Part shown: in pieces, positions 1 through 8,863 of the stretch
Layout of the letters: every line of letters starts with the position of its first letter
How positions within the stretch are numbered: position 1 is the first letter of the stretch
Source of the DNA: Saksenaea vasiformis B4078
Lineage: Eukaryota > Mucoromycota > Mucoromycetes > Mucorales > Saksenaeaceae
Assembly (NCBI GenBank): GCA_000697055.1
Contig: JNDT01002387.1
Span: 1 to 18,490, forward strand
Length of the DNA stretch: 18,490 bases
Direction: 5' to 3'
The notes under the pieces: generated by a model
Told to the model about the DNA's origin: nothing
The model's input: only the letters and a program-made list of their open reading frames with translations
Database searches by the model: none
Translations under genes and position numbers: made by a program

Positions 1-13
1 GTCGTTGTCCCTT

Positions 14-354
14 ATGTCAACTTCACAAGGTTCCTCTGCCAGCATTGATACATTGAATGATGATGCTGATGTCGCTGCCACTGCTGTAACACGTACCAAC
101 CGCAAGAAGGCCAGAAAAAGTTGGGTATATGAAAACCAATGGGCCAAGATCCAGACTGACGAGGAAACAGGTGTCGAGTACATTCATTGCCAGTATCTGT
201 TCCCTGGAGGACTACTTTGTAACCTCAAGTACAAGAGAGTCGGCTCTACAACAAGCAATATTATGCATCACTTGAAAATGGCGCATGGTATCAATGAGAA
301 GACAGTAAAGGCGAGCCTCCATACTGGGCAAAAAGGGACGATTGACACATTCGT
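14..354 (+). pseudogene. hAT transposase, N-terminal BED zinc-finger part (copy 1), interrupted
   Basis: This is the start of a hAT-superfamily DNA transposase. The best start is the ATG at 14; an upstream in-frame TTG at 5 is less likely. After an acidic/Ser-Thr leader comes a basic patch (RTNRKKARKSW) and a BED-type finger: Trp residues, Cys residues in the middle, then TTSNIMHHLKMAHGI with the His pair that closes the finger. BED fingers bind transposon ends. The protein matches copy 2 (minus strand, about 11130-11260) almost residue for residue from YKRV to GTIDTF, and then similarity stops dead at base 354/355. The following bases GTAAGT look like a splice donor, but they coincide with the terminus of an LTR (355-1039), so I read this as a retrotransposon insertion into the gene. 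The Lys/Arg-rich tail that can be translated beyond 355 is LTR sequence, not protein. Confidence 0.8.
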
Positions 355-1039
355 TGTAAGTGTGATTTTGTGTAAGAGAGAAAAAAAAAAAAGAAGGAGA
401 AAAAGAAATATGTCGTTCAGTTGTAAGTGAGCACCAGATACTTTTATAGTCAGTATCAAAGACTTCAAAGAGTTAACAATGATAAAGGTATCAATGGAGT
501 GATCAGAGATAAAAGGGAAGCGTGGAAAAAAATAAAGTCAAAGGTGGTAGAGAATCAAAGAGAAATAAAGATACACTTGCTTGCCAAAGTAATATTGTGC
601 TGAAAACTGTCTTTATTGTGATCCCTATGAGGGCTATTTATACTAGTTCTTGTCTATGGCTGTTCTACAAATAATCATTGTTGTGATGGATATTTAGCAA
701 GTCTGATCCATGAAAAGGATCAAAGTGATCGTGTAACGAGATCAAAGTGATCCCTTCAGAGTAGGAGTTTGATTTTGGATTTTCAGAAGTGAGATGAGTG
801 TGTGAAATTGTCAAGATGTTGGAATTATATTGCAATAGGTGAGAAAGGTGTCTGTATTGCTGGGAAGAAGGTCAATTTCAACTGTGTGAGTTGCATATAG
901 TTGGTTGGTATTGTTGAATATGTCCAGTTTTGAGATTATGTTTTGGTCATTGTGAAATGTTGAAGCATTGAGAGCATTCTTATGCTCCACATCGTCATCT
1001 GGGTCTGAATCTTGAGCTGAGGCAGCTTGGTACCTTACA
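355..1039 (-). repeat. LTR of a Ty3/gypsy-type element, 685 bp, termini TGTAAG/CTTACA
   Basis: Read on the minus strand the repeat begins TGTAAGGTACC at 1039 and ends CTTACA at 355, giving 6-bp inverted termini of the usual TG..CA type. A TATA box (TATAAATA, complement of 635-642) lies about 20 bp upstream of a poly(A) signal (AATAAA, complement of 612-617), the expected U3-R layout. The outer end matches the point where the hAT coding homology breaks, and the inner end lies next to a G-rich stretch (1040-1053) that could be the polypurine tract, downstream of the pol remnant 1107-3024. No second matching LTR is visible, so it is the 3' LTR of a truncated element or a chance neighbour. The presumed 5-bp target is TTCGT (350-354); its partner is not in the window. 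Confidence 0.65.
718..752. promoter_or_regulatory. pair of palindromic 13-mers in the LTR U3
   Basis: GATCAAAGTGATC occurs at 718-730 and again at 740-752. Each copy is itself a dyad (GATCA..TGATC) and the starts are 22 bp apart, about two helical turns. They lie 75-115 bp upstream of the LTR TATA box. This looks like a paired binding site for a dimeric regulator; which protein is unknown. Confidence 0.45.
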
Positions 1040-1106
1040 TATCCCCAGGGGCTGGAGAAAGTACAGTCCCTTTACTCATGTTGAGAATCTTCTTGACAAG
1101 TTGTCT

Positions 1107-1643
1107 TCATTTTAACATAGTCATTTCCCTTGGTAGGAACTTTGTCAGCAAGGTGTACTGGGTTTGCTGATTGTTGACTTGAGTAGGTAGGAGTGATAAT
1201 TGTTGTAGTTTGTGTCCCAAGGTCTGTTGAGCTTTGTGAAACTTTGCAATGGCCTTTTCCTGCTTCTTGTATTTGTGGCGAAGCTTTTTGACAGCTTTCT
1301 TGAAGGATTTTCTTTCTTCGGACGTAACCTTGAAGTGCTGATCCAAGTAGTGGAGACTGTTCTTGGTTTTTGGAAGCTGCTCAGAGCTTGAGGCGGCTGA
1401 AGTCAAAGTAGGGTATGTTAACGGAGACAGTGCACTTGCTAATTGGGATGGAGTTGCTTGATCCAGGATCTGGTTGAGAAGTAGGCTCTCGTTGTTGAGC
1501 AATAGGGCTGGTAGAAGTGGTAGGCCTTGTTCCACTTGAGTGTGTATGGGATCCATCATCAATAATGGTTCTTGAGGGAGGAGAGAGGTTCCTACACCTT
1601 TGGCTTGCATCATGCCTTGAATCACTGGCAGATTGTATTCCAT
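1107..1643 (-). CDS. post-integrase ORF of the minus-strand gypsy element, coiled-coil-like
   Basis: An open frame of 178 codons lies between the integrase tail and the LTR of the minus-strand element. The first half is Leu/Pro/Ser-rich and undistinguished. The second half (about residues 100-160) is strongly charged and heptad-like, with FKKAVKKLRHKYKKQEKAI, and would form a basic coiled coil. Its position is that of the C-terminal tail or extra ORF found after integrase in some Ty3/gypsy elements. It is in a different frame from the integrase (1801-3024), and the integrase frame also stays partly open here with a Ser/Pro-rich translation, so it may be the pol tail reached through a frameshift, a separate small ORF, or an overlapping frame without function. 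I do not recognise the family. It ends about 68 bp before the LTR. Confidence 0.4.
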   Translation of the reverse strand: MEYNLPVIQGMMQAKGVGTSLLPQEPLLMMDPIHTQVEQGLPLLPALLLNNESLLLNQILDQATPSQLASALSPLTYPTLTSAASSSEQLPKTKNSLHYLDQHFKVTSEERKSFKKAVKKLRHKYKKQEKAIAKFHKAQQTLGHKLQQLSLLPTQVNNQQTQYTLLTKFLPREMTMLK

Positions 1644-1800
1644 CAGATTGAGATGGTCATAGTTCTAGAAGTTGAAGTTGTTCAGGCTCATGTTGAGAGG
1701 CTCCAGGTCGTTCAGGTATTCCATGTTGAGAGAGAAGAGTTTTTGAGGCAGTAGATGTGGGATGTCTGTACTCGGTGTCTGGCAGGGTATATATATGCAT

Positions 1801-3024
1801 TCAGTTTCCATGTACTGGCTCCTTGATTGATTTTCCTTCTAGATCTACTAGTCGATAGGATCCTTTCCTGCGAGATTCCTGTACAATGTAGGGTCCTGTC
1901 CATTGATCCTCTAACTTTCCTGCCCAGGAAAAATCCAATGCATTCTTGTATACTTCGACGTGATCACCTTCTTTAAATGGTGGTCCCAGCTCTTTCTTCT
2001 TAGATATAATCTTCTGATCAATTGCTTTTTTCTGTTGTTTTTGTATCTTGAGGATCAATCTGGCAGCATTTTTCCATATGACTTGTAACAATTCAACTTG
2101 TTTGGAAACTTGTTGCAGGTATGCATCTTCCTTGTCTGTTCCATAATCTGGATTGGTTTCAGGTTCCACACTCTGATCGAATGGCGTATGTGCTTGTCTG
2201 CCATAAATGAGAAAAAAGGGTATGTGTTGGGTTGTCTTGTGTCAGATTGTACAGTAAGAGAATAATGTTGCAGGAAGGTACAGATGCCAATCATTTTTGA
2301 CGTTTTCTGGAAGCTTGCGGAGTACTTGTCCAAGGGTGCAGTTGAAACGTTCTACTAGCCCATTTGTTTGTAGATGATATGGTGAGGTGGTCTTGTGCTT
2401 AATGGAATATTGTTGACAGACAGCTTCTATGATCGCATTTACAAAGGCTTGTCCATTGTCAGTAATGATGGATCGAGGACAACCATGGTGACAGATGATA
2501 TCTTCATATAAGAAAAGTGAAACTTCTGTGGCGTTTGCAAATCATAAGGCGCGTGCTTCAACCCATTTGGTAAGATAATTCATGGCGACAATAATATATT
2601 GATGTCCAGCTCTTGATGTTGCTACGTGTTTGATGTCAAGTCTGACTTCAGTGAATGGTTCTTCTGAGACAGGGATGGGGTTCAATCGTTCATTCAGTAT
2701 AGTTTTCCCTTGCTGCTGACACCGGGGGCACTGGAGAATGTGGTCCCTCACGTCATGTATCATATTGTCCCAATAATAGTGGCGATTGATTTTGTCAAGA
2801 GTAGTTTGATATGCATAGTGTCCTCCAAGCAGTATTACACTGTATTTTTGACTTGTCGATATAAGTAGAGATGTTTCCAGGTAGTGTCTAAGCATAAATT
2901 TGATGACAGAGATAGCTATTAAAATATAGAAAAAGGTAGTTTCAGTAGATAAAAAGAGTTCAGTTTGTGTGAGTACCAGGTGTAGATTTGAGTCAAACAC
3001 TAAGACTTGGATAAGTGGTAAAGC
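1801..3024 (-). pseudogene. Ty3/gypsy pol remnant: integrase with C-terminal domain
   Basis: One minus-strand frame carries the 3' third of a Ty3/gypsy polyprotein. In order: zinc-binding N-terminal domain (GGHYAYQTTLDKI, HYYWDNM, CPRCQQQ), then the integrase core with the catalytic triad recognisable as LDIKHV, SIITDNGQAF and GLVERFN, then IPFFLIYGR, and the post-integrase barrel with WTGPYIVQE and GSYRLVDLEGK. Integrase inserts the cDNA copy into nuclear DNA. The frame is continuous but for TGA codons at 2542-2544, 2242-2244 and 1801-1803, each compatible with a former CGA. RT and RNase H are missing: recognisable sequence fades upstream of about 2940, and the step from RHYLETSLL to the zinc domain is shorter than usual, suggesting an internal deletion. 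It is a dead, 5'-truncated copy. Confidence 0.85.
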
Positions 3025-3479
3025 TTAAGGAAAAGAAAAGATAAGATAAAATAGAGTAACTGTTGTCTGGAGCGACAATATATAAAGAGATCTGTTTGAA
3101 AAAGAGTATAATTGTCAGTAAAATCGTTGGTATAGTTACCTTTGTTCTCGTATTAATTCTATCAATTAGAGATGTATGGAGATAAAATAGAGATATTTCT
3201 CAGGTGATCAGCGAGTTGGATCAGAAGAAATATAGAATTTCAGTAAAGAGAAGAGAAAATGTAAAAGAAAATGTAAAAGAAAATAAAAAGAGATAGCAGA
3301 ATCAGCATCGCTTGTAAATCAATCAGGTAAAAAAAAAAATAGAGAAAAAGAAAAAGAAAAGAATTGGCAGATTCTGATTAATGGTAGTTTCTTGAGAATA
3401 ACCAATGGAGGCAGAGCAATAAAAGGTGGCTTGTAGATAACCTTTGGAAATGACCTTTAGAGATGGCTAGAGTAGACCA
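3025..3479. other. purine-rich non-coding stretch
   Basis: No gene is seen. The plus strand is strongly A/G-rich, with many AAAGAGA-type runs and a repeated AAAATGTAAAAGAAAATG near 3255-3285. It lies between the truncated pol and the LTR-like segment and may be leader or degraded element sequence, but no primer-binding site could be fixed. Confidence 0.4.
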
Positions 3480-3600
3480 AGAGAAAATTGTATTCTGATA
3501 ACCTGATATTTTATTCATTGAAATGAGGGGGTATTTATACAAAATAGATTGATACAAGAAAGAAAATAAAAGTTGGAGGGAGATAAGGAAACCATGTTCC
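3480..3600 (-). repeat. LTR-like promoter/poly(A) segment
   Basis: On the minus strand a TATA box (GTATAAATA, complement of 3532-3540) is followed about 20 bp later by AATAAA (complement of 3510-3515). This spacing is the same as in the three better-defined LTRs of the window. The flanking sequence does not match the LTR at 355-1039, so it is probably a different family. Termini could not be found. From 3601 to 3911 I see no other feature. Confidence 0.4.
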
Positions 3601-3911
3601 TTCGTTTTCGATTTACCTGGGTTGCTATGGAGGCTTTTCTTTCATGTTGGTTGAGAGCATGTGATCAGCGGTCTTTAATTTGTATGGCGGCAATCGTTCT
3701 GTGTGTATTCTCTGGTAGTTTCTTTATGCACATTGTACTTTTGTTATCCTGATCTTTGTTATTTCTTCTGTTAATACATATGCAATGACAAAAATAAAGA
3801 TAAGAGAATAGAGAAATAAAGGGAATAAAACTAATATAAATGTTCACAATGGTGTTTTTGATAAAAAAATAGCAGGTGAGATTGTCTTTAGAATGAAAAA
3901 ATAGCACTCCA

Positions 3912-4382
3912 CAGCGTGACAACAGCCAAAAAGACAAGGTACAATGGGATGCAGTATTGAAACTACAAGATTTCAATATAGGTAATCATGTCCTCCTCCA
4001 TAACAAACAGTGATATGGACTGGAATATATCTGGACTGGCCCATACATTGTCATTGAATGCCATTTGTCCATGCACATTTACAAGCTTGAACTGTTAGAT
4101 GGGACACTGTACACTTCCTAGATCTACACTGATTGCCTAAAGCCCACAAAATCTGACCAATTTGCTTCTACCTGGTATTATCCTTGCATAGCTTACGCCC
4201 AATGGCTCCAATGCCAAGAATCTTTACCAACCTCACTCACCTTATTACCCATGTCTTCTGTTCCTTTGTTGCTCGAGGATGATCAATGTTCTGAGGAGAG
4301 AATATTGTCATCTGCCTCAACAACTTCAATTGCCATTCCTTCTTCAACAACTCTGATGGTGGCATTACCACATTATTTTTAG
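3912..4382 (+). pseudogene. Ty3/gypsy pol, C-terminal (post-integrase) fragment
   Basis: A plus-strand frame carries only the tail of a gypsy polyprotein. The recognisable part is FNIGNHVLLHNK, then IWTGPYIVIECHL, MHIYKLELLDGT and IYTDCLKP, which match the beta-barrel domain that follows integrase and ends with the usual I.xD.LKP motif. TGA at 4011-4013 and TAG at 4119-4121 interrupt it; both fit C-to-T changes at CGA and CAG. The frame runs on past the start of the adjoining LTR (4306) to a TAG at 4380-4382, so the protein may have ended inside the LTR, as happens in some elements. Nothing of the integrase core is visible upstream, so the element is deeply 5'-truncated. It is in the opposite orientation to the pol remnant at 1801-3024 and is not the same copy. 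Confidence 0.65.
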
Positions 4383-4607
4383 AAATTACATCATAGACAA
4401 GTGGTGCATTCACATATCATTATCATTAGTTATAGTTATCTTCTCAGATTTTGATCTGACTAGAAGTAGTATAAATACTCCAATTGCCTTGAGCAAAATA
4501 AAGGAGAGGCAATTATTGACTTGTATTTTACTATCTGTTCATTTGACCTATCGTCTCTGGAAACCATATCGAGAATAGAAATACAACTCAGATCCAAGAA
4601 AATGACA
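4306..4607 (+). repeat. 3' LTR, 302 bp, termini TGTCAT/ATGACA
   Basis: The repeat begins TGTCAT just after a purine tract (GAGGAGAGAATAT, 4293-4305) and ends ATGACA at 4602-4607, giving 6-bp inverted termini. TATAAATA at 4470-4477 and AATAAA at 4497-4502 give the U3-R layout. It directly follows the pol tail 3912-4382, so it is that element's 3' LTR. Its outer end is 15 bp from the 3' end of a tRNA-Ala gene. Confidence 0.65.
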
Positions 4608-4609
4608 AC

Positions 4610-4614
4610 AAAAA
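4610..4614 (-). terminator. RNA polymerase III terminator of the tRNA-Ala gene
   Basis: A run of five T on the minus strand starts 9 bases beyond the tRNA 3' end, as expected for pol III termination. Confidence 0.6.
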
Positions 4615-4622
4615 TAGAGAAA

Positions 4623-4695
4623 TGGAGAAGCGGAGTATCGATCTCCGTGCCTCTCGCATGCTAAGCGAGCGCTCTACCATTTGAGCTACATCCCC
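4623..4695 (-). tRNA. tRNA-Ala (anticodon AGC)
   Basis: The 73-base minus-strand sequence folds as a tRNA. The anticodon arm is CTCGC-TTAGCAT-GCGAG with AGC at 4662-4660 (inosine-modified in eukaryotes to read GCU/GCC/GCA). The T arm is CGGAG-ATCGATA-CTCCG with a perfect stem, and the D arm GCTC..GAGC is intact. The acceptor stem GGGGATG pairs with the 3' strand and contains G3-U70, the alanine identity pair. One mismatch (U6-U67) is present. The discriminator is A, and no CCA is encoded, as in eukaryotes. Internal box A (TAGCTCAAATGG) and box B (AGATCGATACT) are close to consensus. There is no intron. It is the only host-type gene in the window. A decayed extra copy or tRNA-derived repeat is possible but the fold argues for a real gene. 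Confidence 0.9.
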
Positions 4696-4977
4696 AACTG
4701 TAATGGTTGCATTGAGAAATGTCTAACTATAACGAATAGAGACTAAAAATGATACTTGTAGAGGCTACTTTGGGATTTTTTGATAGGCTTTTAAAGTTTT
4801 AGAAAAGACTAAATAGTTATATAATATTTATATAAAATAGAGTATTAAAATAATAAATTGAATAAATTTTTATTTAAATTTTTAGTCACTATGATATTTT
4901 TTTTATCTTTTTAATTTTTAGTATTTAATAATTGTATTTACTTTATATTTATATTTTTCTTTTTTATTTTTTTATTT
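4696..4977. other. extremely AT-rich stretch, no gene
   Basis: The sequence upstream of the tRNA gene becomes almost purely A/T from about 4780. No open frame, tRNA or repeat unit is recognisable. Confidence 0.5.
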
Positions 4978-5245
4978 ATAGTAACTCAAAAAATTATCAA
5001 AATATTTTAAAATTTTTAATACTTACTTAAATTATATATTTATAAGACTTATATTATATAATAGAGCTATTAATCAGCTTTCTAATAATATAGAATATAT
5101 ATCATTTTAATTATTATATCTAAAGTTATAAGTAAATAAAAGTCTATTTTTTTAAATTGTCAATTTTGACAAGTAAAATAAAGTAATATATATACTTTTT
5201 AATTAATGTTTTTAGCATTTTTATTATAAAGCTCATTGTTGTAAA
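4978..5245 (+). repeat. dispersed repeat, copy A (AT-converted)
   Basis: This stretch aligns through its length with copy B (11261-11475, same orientation) and in part with copy C (opposite orientation, 13672-13735 plus 16997-17112). The best-kept block is TAAAGTTATAAGTAAA at about 5121-5136. Copy A is much poorer in G and C than B, and most differences in the aligned start are G-to-A or C-to-T. The element type is unknown; no coding capacity is visible. Confidence 0.7.
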
Positions 5246-5253
5246 TGAGAGAC

Positions 5254-5437
5254 TATATAACTAGAACTGAGTTAATAATTAAGATCCCGCTTCTGATAAC
5301 TAAAGGGCAGAAGCCAGGATAATGTTTTTAATTGTTCTTCTGAAGAATAAAGCTCAGTCTCATATACTCTCGTATCGCCTGACCTAAGCAAACAATACAT
5401 TTTTTTACATGAATTCTGTCATAATAACAACAATAAC
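5254..5437 (+). promoter_or_regulatory. possible 5' LTR/leader remnant of the gypsy element
   Basis: TATATAA (5254-5260) and AATAAA (5346-5351), followed by CTCAGTCTCA and an ACA at 5397-5399, resemble the R-U5 part of the chromovirus LTR at 17928-18095 in order. No TG start, no primer-binding site and no matching 3' LTR were found, so the assignment is tentative. The gag start lies 38 bp further. Confidence 0.3.
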
Positions 5438-6847
5438 ATGAACAATTTTACCAACAATGACTACATCTCCATGGATGACATTGCCCCTGGCATGGTCCTG
5501 AATAACAATGCTACCACTACTGCTACCAATGTCAGTGCCCTGAATGATAATGTAGAAATGCACATGCAGGTGCATCCTGAGGATTCAGCCTCACAGGTCT
5601 GAGCATCTACTGCTGAAATGGACTCCTTGCAATTGCAAGAAAACGTTTGCCCTCCTGTTAGCTCTGGCACCCAGGAACACAGAGGAAACTCTGTAGAAAT
5701 CTTCATAGATGGTGCCTGGCTGTCTACGCACCTGGATCTTGCTGAACAGGACCTGCAAGTGCTGCAAGTCATGGTTGAAAGGACTGACCAAATGGGTCTG
5801 GCTCACAATCAAGCAGTACTGCATAGAGTTTCTTTCGAGGAATAACAAAAGTGTTTGAAAGACTGGAAATGTGTACTTGAAAGCATGCAACAGAAACGCG
5901 CCTTGTGCAAAATGCACTATCCTGGTGACAAGTGCTTTTGGACAGGAGAGGAAAAGAGCGAAGCTCAAGCAACAAATGAAGGGAAAAGCTCTCAACAGTG
6001 TCCTATCATTGTGCCATCGACTGAGTTGCCAGCTCTACAGCTCAAAGGTGACAACAAATAGTTGAAGAAAAAGCCCTCATATGGATCAGCCTGCCAATTC
6101 TTGCATGTCTTTGAGGATTGCCTACAGACGTTCAACCTGAATATCAACAAATATTGGGAGTTATACCTCAAACGCTGTATCAATGAAACCCAATACAGCT
6201 GGTTCAAAATGACATTGAAGGGAAAGAAGTTGACTTGGATGGAAGCGTGAATGATCATTGCCAACAAGTTTGACTCACCTGTTTACCAGTTGCGCATGCA
6301 GAGAAAAGTTGCATGTATGACTCAGAAACCCAGTAAAAGTTTATTGAAGTACATGGAACGTTATCACATGGCTTTCTTCGAGGCTGGATGCCAAAACTGT
6401 CCAACATGTAGCTCTAGCACTCACGTTTTTCTCTCTTCATTGAACAATGAGTACCAGGAAGCAGCATACCATGTGGTAAGTATGCATCATGGAAAAACGA
6501 TTCCAAGAGACCTGGAGAAAGTGATGGAGTCTGTTGCTACATTAACATCAGAAGACAAACGTGTGCATGTAGAGGATTCCAACAGTGAAGATGACGTAGA
6601 GGAACAAGAGTTTAAAACTCTCAAACGTCCTCGCTACCAAAAGCACAAGTTGCAAGGTACACACGTCAGAGGTAAAGGTAAGCAAGACCAACCTCAGGTG
6701 GAAAGGATGGAAAAACGCTTCAAGCGTGCTGCAGATGCCAAGGAAATGAAAAAAACATGTGACTGGTGTAAACGTCCATGGCATTATATGTATCATTGTC
6801 GTGAGTATTTTGAAAGCATGGAGAAACTGGCAAGCACAGGTGACTGA
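5438..6847 (+). pseudogene. Ty3/gypsy gag (capsid and zinc knuckle), broken by stops
   Basis: Gag forms the virus-like particle and packages element RNA. The best start is the ATG at 5438-5440, which opens the frame that continues unshifted through protease. After an Asn/Thr-rich leader, the capsid-like region lies at about 6060-6500 (WELYLKRCINET, FDSPVYQLRMQRKV, SLLKYMERYHMAFFEAG). A Glu/Asp-rich then Lys/Arg-rich linker leads to one zinc knuckle, CDWCKRPWHYMYHC, a perfect CX2CX4HX4C, at about 6762-6803. Four stops break the frame before the last: TGA 5600-5602, TAA 5843-5845, TAG 6059-6061, TGA 6248-6250; TGA 6845-6847 then separates it from protease. No frameshift is needed anywhere, and each stop can arise from CGA, CAA or CAG by one C-to-T change. 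Gag and pol were therefore probably one fused frame. Confidence 0.75.
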
Positions 6848-7645
6848 AAGGTACAAGAAGTAGTTCGAAAGCAAAAAGTTGCAAGAGCTGCTCACATTGC
6901 AAGTACCAGTGCCAACAAAAATGTTTCCAAAATGATGGATGATGATGGCGAAAGTGTGCATCCATTTGACAATGATCTCATGAATGTGGATCTGATGTAC
7001 AATCATAAGTGCACAAAAACATGCCGAATGGCAAAAGTTGCCAAAGAAAAAGAGAAAACTCATTCAATCTTTACTCTCGTCACTCTACAGAATGAAAAGC
7101 TTGAAGCCCTGGTTGACACTGGCGTAAACTTCTCCGCTGTTGACAAAACGCTGTGTCTAAAAAATGGTTGGAAAATAAAACCAGTTAGTGGCAGTGTGCA
7201 TTTAGCCACTGCAGGCATGTCGACTGCCAGAACAGGTGTCACTGAGGTTATGAAAGTGGTGCATAATGGTCACCAAACTGAGCATGCGTTCAAAGTGATG
7301 GAATTGGCAGAAGGAGTGAAAATGAGTTTAGAAACAGACATTATGTTTGAACTGGGTATTGGTATGACTGGTTTGGCGTTATCATGGGAAAAGCCCTCAC
7401 CAAAAAAAGAAGAAAATGAGGATCAACGTGTAGCCATGATTCCAAATGAATCACTGGTGGGCACAAAAGCAGAAAGAGAAAAGCTTCTTTTAGCACTCAC
7501 GCCATATCTGGAAGAAAATAAGAGCATTCTGAAAGATTCATTTTGTACTGTACCTGAATCTGTAATTGAGCTTGATACACCTCCAGGGCAAACCTCATTC
7601 TGTAGACAGTATCCCTTACCTTATGCAATGGAACCAGTAATCTAA
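6848..7645 (+). pseudogene. Ty3/gypsy aspartic protease and RT N-terminus
   Basis: The frame continues directly from gag. The retropepsin-type protease, which matures the polyprotein as a dimer, is shown by LEALVDTGVNFSAVD (catalytic Asp codon at 7115-7117; DTG rather than DSG), the flap-like stretch around VHLATAGMSTARTG and the downstream hydrophobic LETDIMFELGIGM, which takes the place of the usual LG.D motif. After a Lys/Glu-rich linker, residues near 7560-7640 (IELDTPPGQTSFCRQYPLPYAM) correspond to the tether that leads into reverse transcriptase. The frame ends with TAA 7643-7645, again compatible with CAA, and the RT text continues in the same frame immediately after it. Confidence 0.75.
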
Positions 7646-8850
7646 GAAACTGTGAATAAGTGGATGGCTGATGGAACTATTGAAAGAGCACCAACAAATA
7701 CTGCTTGGAACAGTCCATTGACATTAGCACCAAAAAAGGACGCCTTTGGCAACCTCATGGGAAAGCGACCATGTCTAGATCTACCACATCAATAACCTTC
7801 TCAAAGAGGATCGTTATCCTTTGCCATTGATTGATGAAATTTTCAATACGTTGAGGGGTGCCACTATATTCACGACATTGGATTTAAAAAGTGCGTTTTA
7901 CTGCTTTGAAATTAAAAAAGAAGACTGACCAAAAACAGCGTTTACATTCAAAAGTATGCAGTATATGTTTAGAGGATGTCCATTTGGTCTCAAGCTGATC
8001 TCTTCAAAATTCCAAAGAGTTATGGCTTTGATATTCAGTGATCTTCCGTATGTTACTACCTTCATGGATGACATCGTCGTGTTCTCCAAAAACATGGATA
8101 CACATATCACACATGTGAAAACAGCAATCCAAAAACTCACAGAGGTGAAATTGATCCTCAACCTGGATAAATGCCATTTCGCTCAAAGTTGTATTTATTT
8201 GTTGGGATTCTGTATCTCAGACAAAGGAGTATCATTGGATAGGAGAAAAGTAGCTAACATAAAAGAGTGGCCTGTTTCCCAAACTGGTAACAACATTCAA
8301 AAATTCTTGGGTGTGGTTAATTACCTATGCAAGCATATTCCGAAGGTATTGCAATTAACAGTGCCCTTGGATGCTTTGAGAAATGCTGGTGATCTGAAAA
8401 AACTCTGGACAAAAGAGCATAAACGATGCTTTGATAACATATGCCATGTTATCTCCTCTGTACCTGTATTACACTATCCAGATCTATTGCGACCCTTTTG
8501 CATTGTGACAGATGCCTCAAATGATGGTATTGGAGCTGTACTTTACCAAATCATCAATGATGAAATCCATCATGTTGCATTCATGGCACGTTCACTCTCA
8601 AAATCTGAGAAAAACTATTCTACAACGAAAAGAGAACTACTTGCCATTGTATTTGCACTTAACAAATTCCATCAGTATATTTGGGGAAACCATTTTACCC
8701 TGTATATGGATCATAAAGCCTTGGTGTATCTACATATACAAAAAGTTGCCAACGCAACGATGATCAACTGGTTAGACACACTCCTGGAGTATAACTTCAC
8801 CGTTGTACATCTACCTGGTATTAACAATGTGTTACCAGACTGGTTATCTC
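7646..8850 (+). pseudogene. Ty3/gypsy reverse transcriptase and RNase H, cut by hAT insertion
   Basis: Reverse transcriptase copies the RNA and RNase H removes the template. RT begins with WMADGTIERAPTN and NSPLTLAPKKDAFG, loses frame at about 7785-7790 (indel), then gives FTTLDLKSAFYCFEI, a TGA at about 7926 (compatible with the Arg of DRPKTAF), YMFRGCPFGLK, and the catalytic box FMDD at 8061-8072 (FMDD instead of the commoner YVDD/YLDD). The connection domain has KFLGVVNYLCKHIP. RNase H has VTDASNDGIGAVLYQ, the Glu of TTKRELLAIVFAL and MDHKALVYL. The reading stops being gypsy at 8850 in NNVLPDWLS: the next base begins the terminus of a hAT element. Integrase is absent. Confidence 0.85.
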
Positions 8851-8863
8851 TAGGGGTCAGCAT

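Noticed and set aside
356..430. Intron donor GTAAGT, or a Lys/Arg-rich nuclear signal in the translated tail of the first ORF
   Set aside because: The point matches an LTR terminus and copy 2 has no intron there; the Lys/Arg run is translation of LTR purines.
3065..3085. Primer-binding site candidate TGGAGCGACAAT
   Set aside because: It begins with TGG, but no tRNA 3' end can be matched with confidence and it does not adjoin a defined LTR end.
3665..3976. Minus-strand frame with Phe/Ile-rich text, membrane-like
   Set aside because: AT-rich translation without a domain, start context or neighbour support; the plus strand carries recognisable pol tail over part of it.
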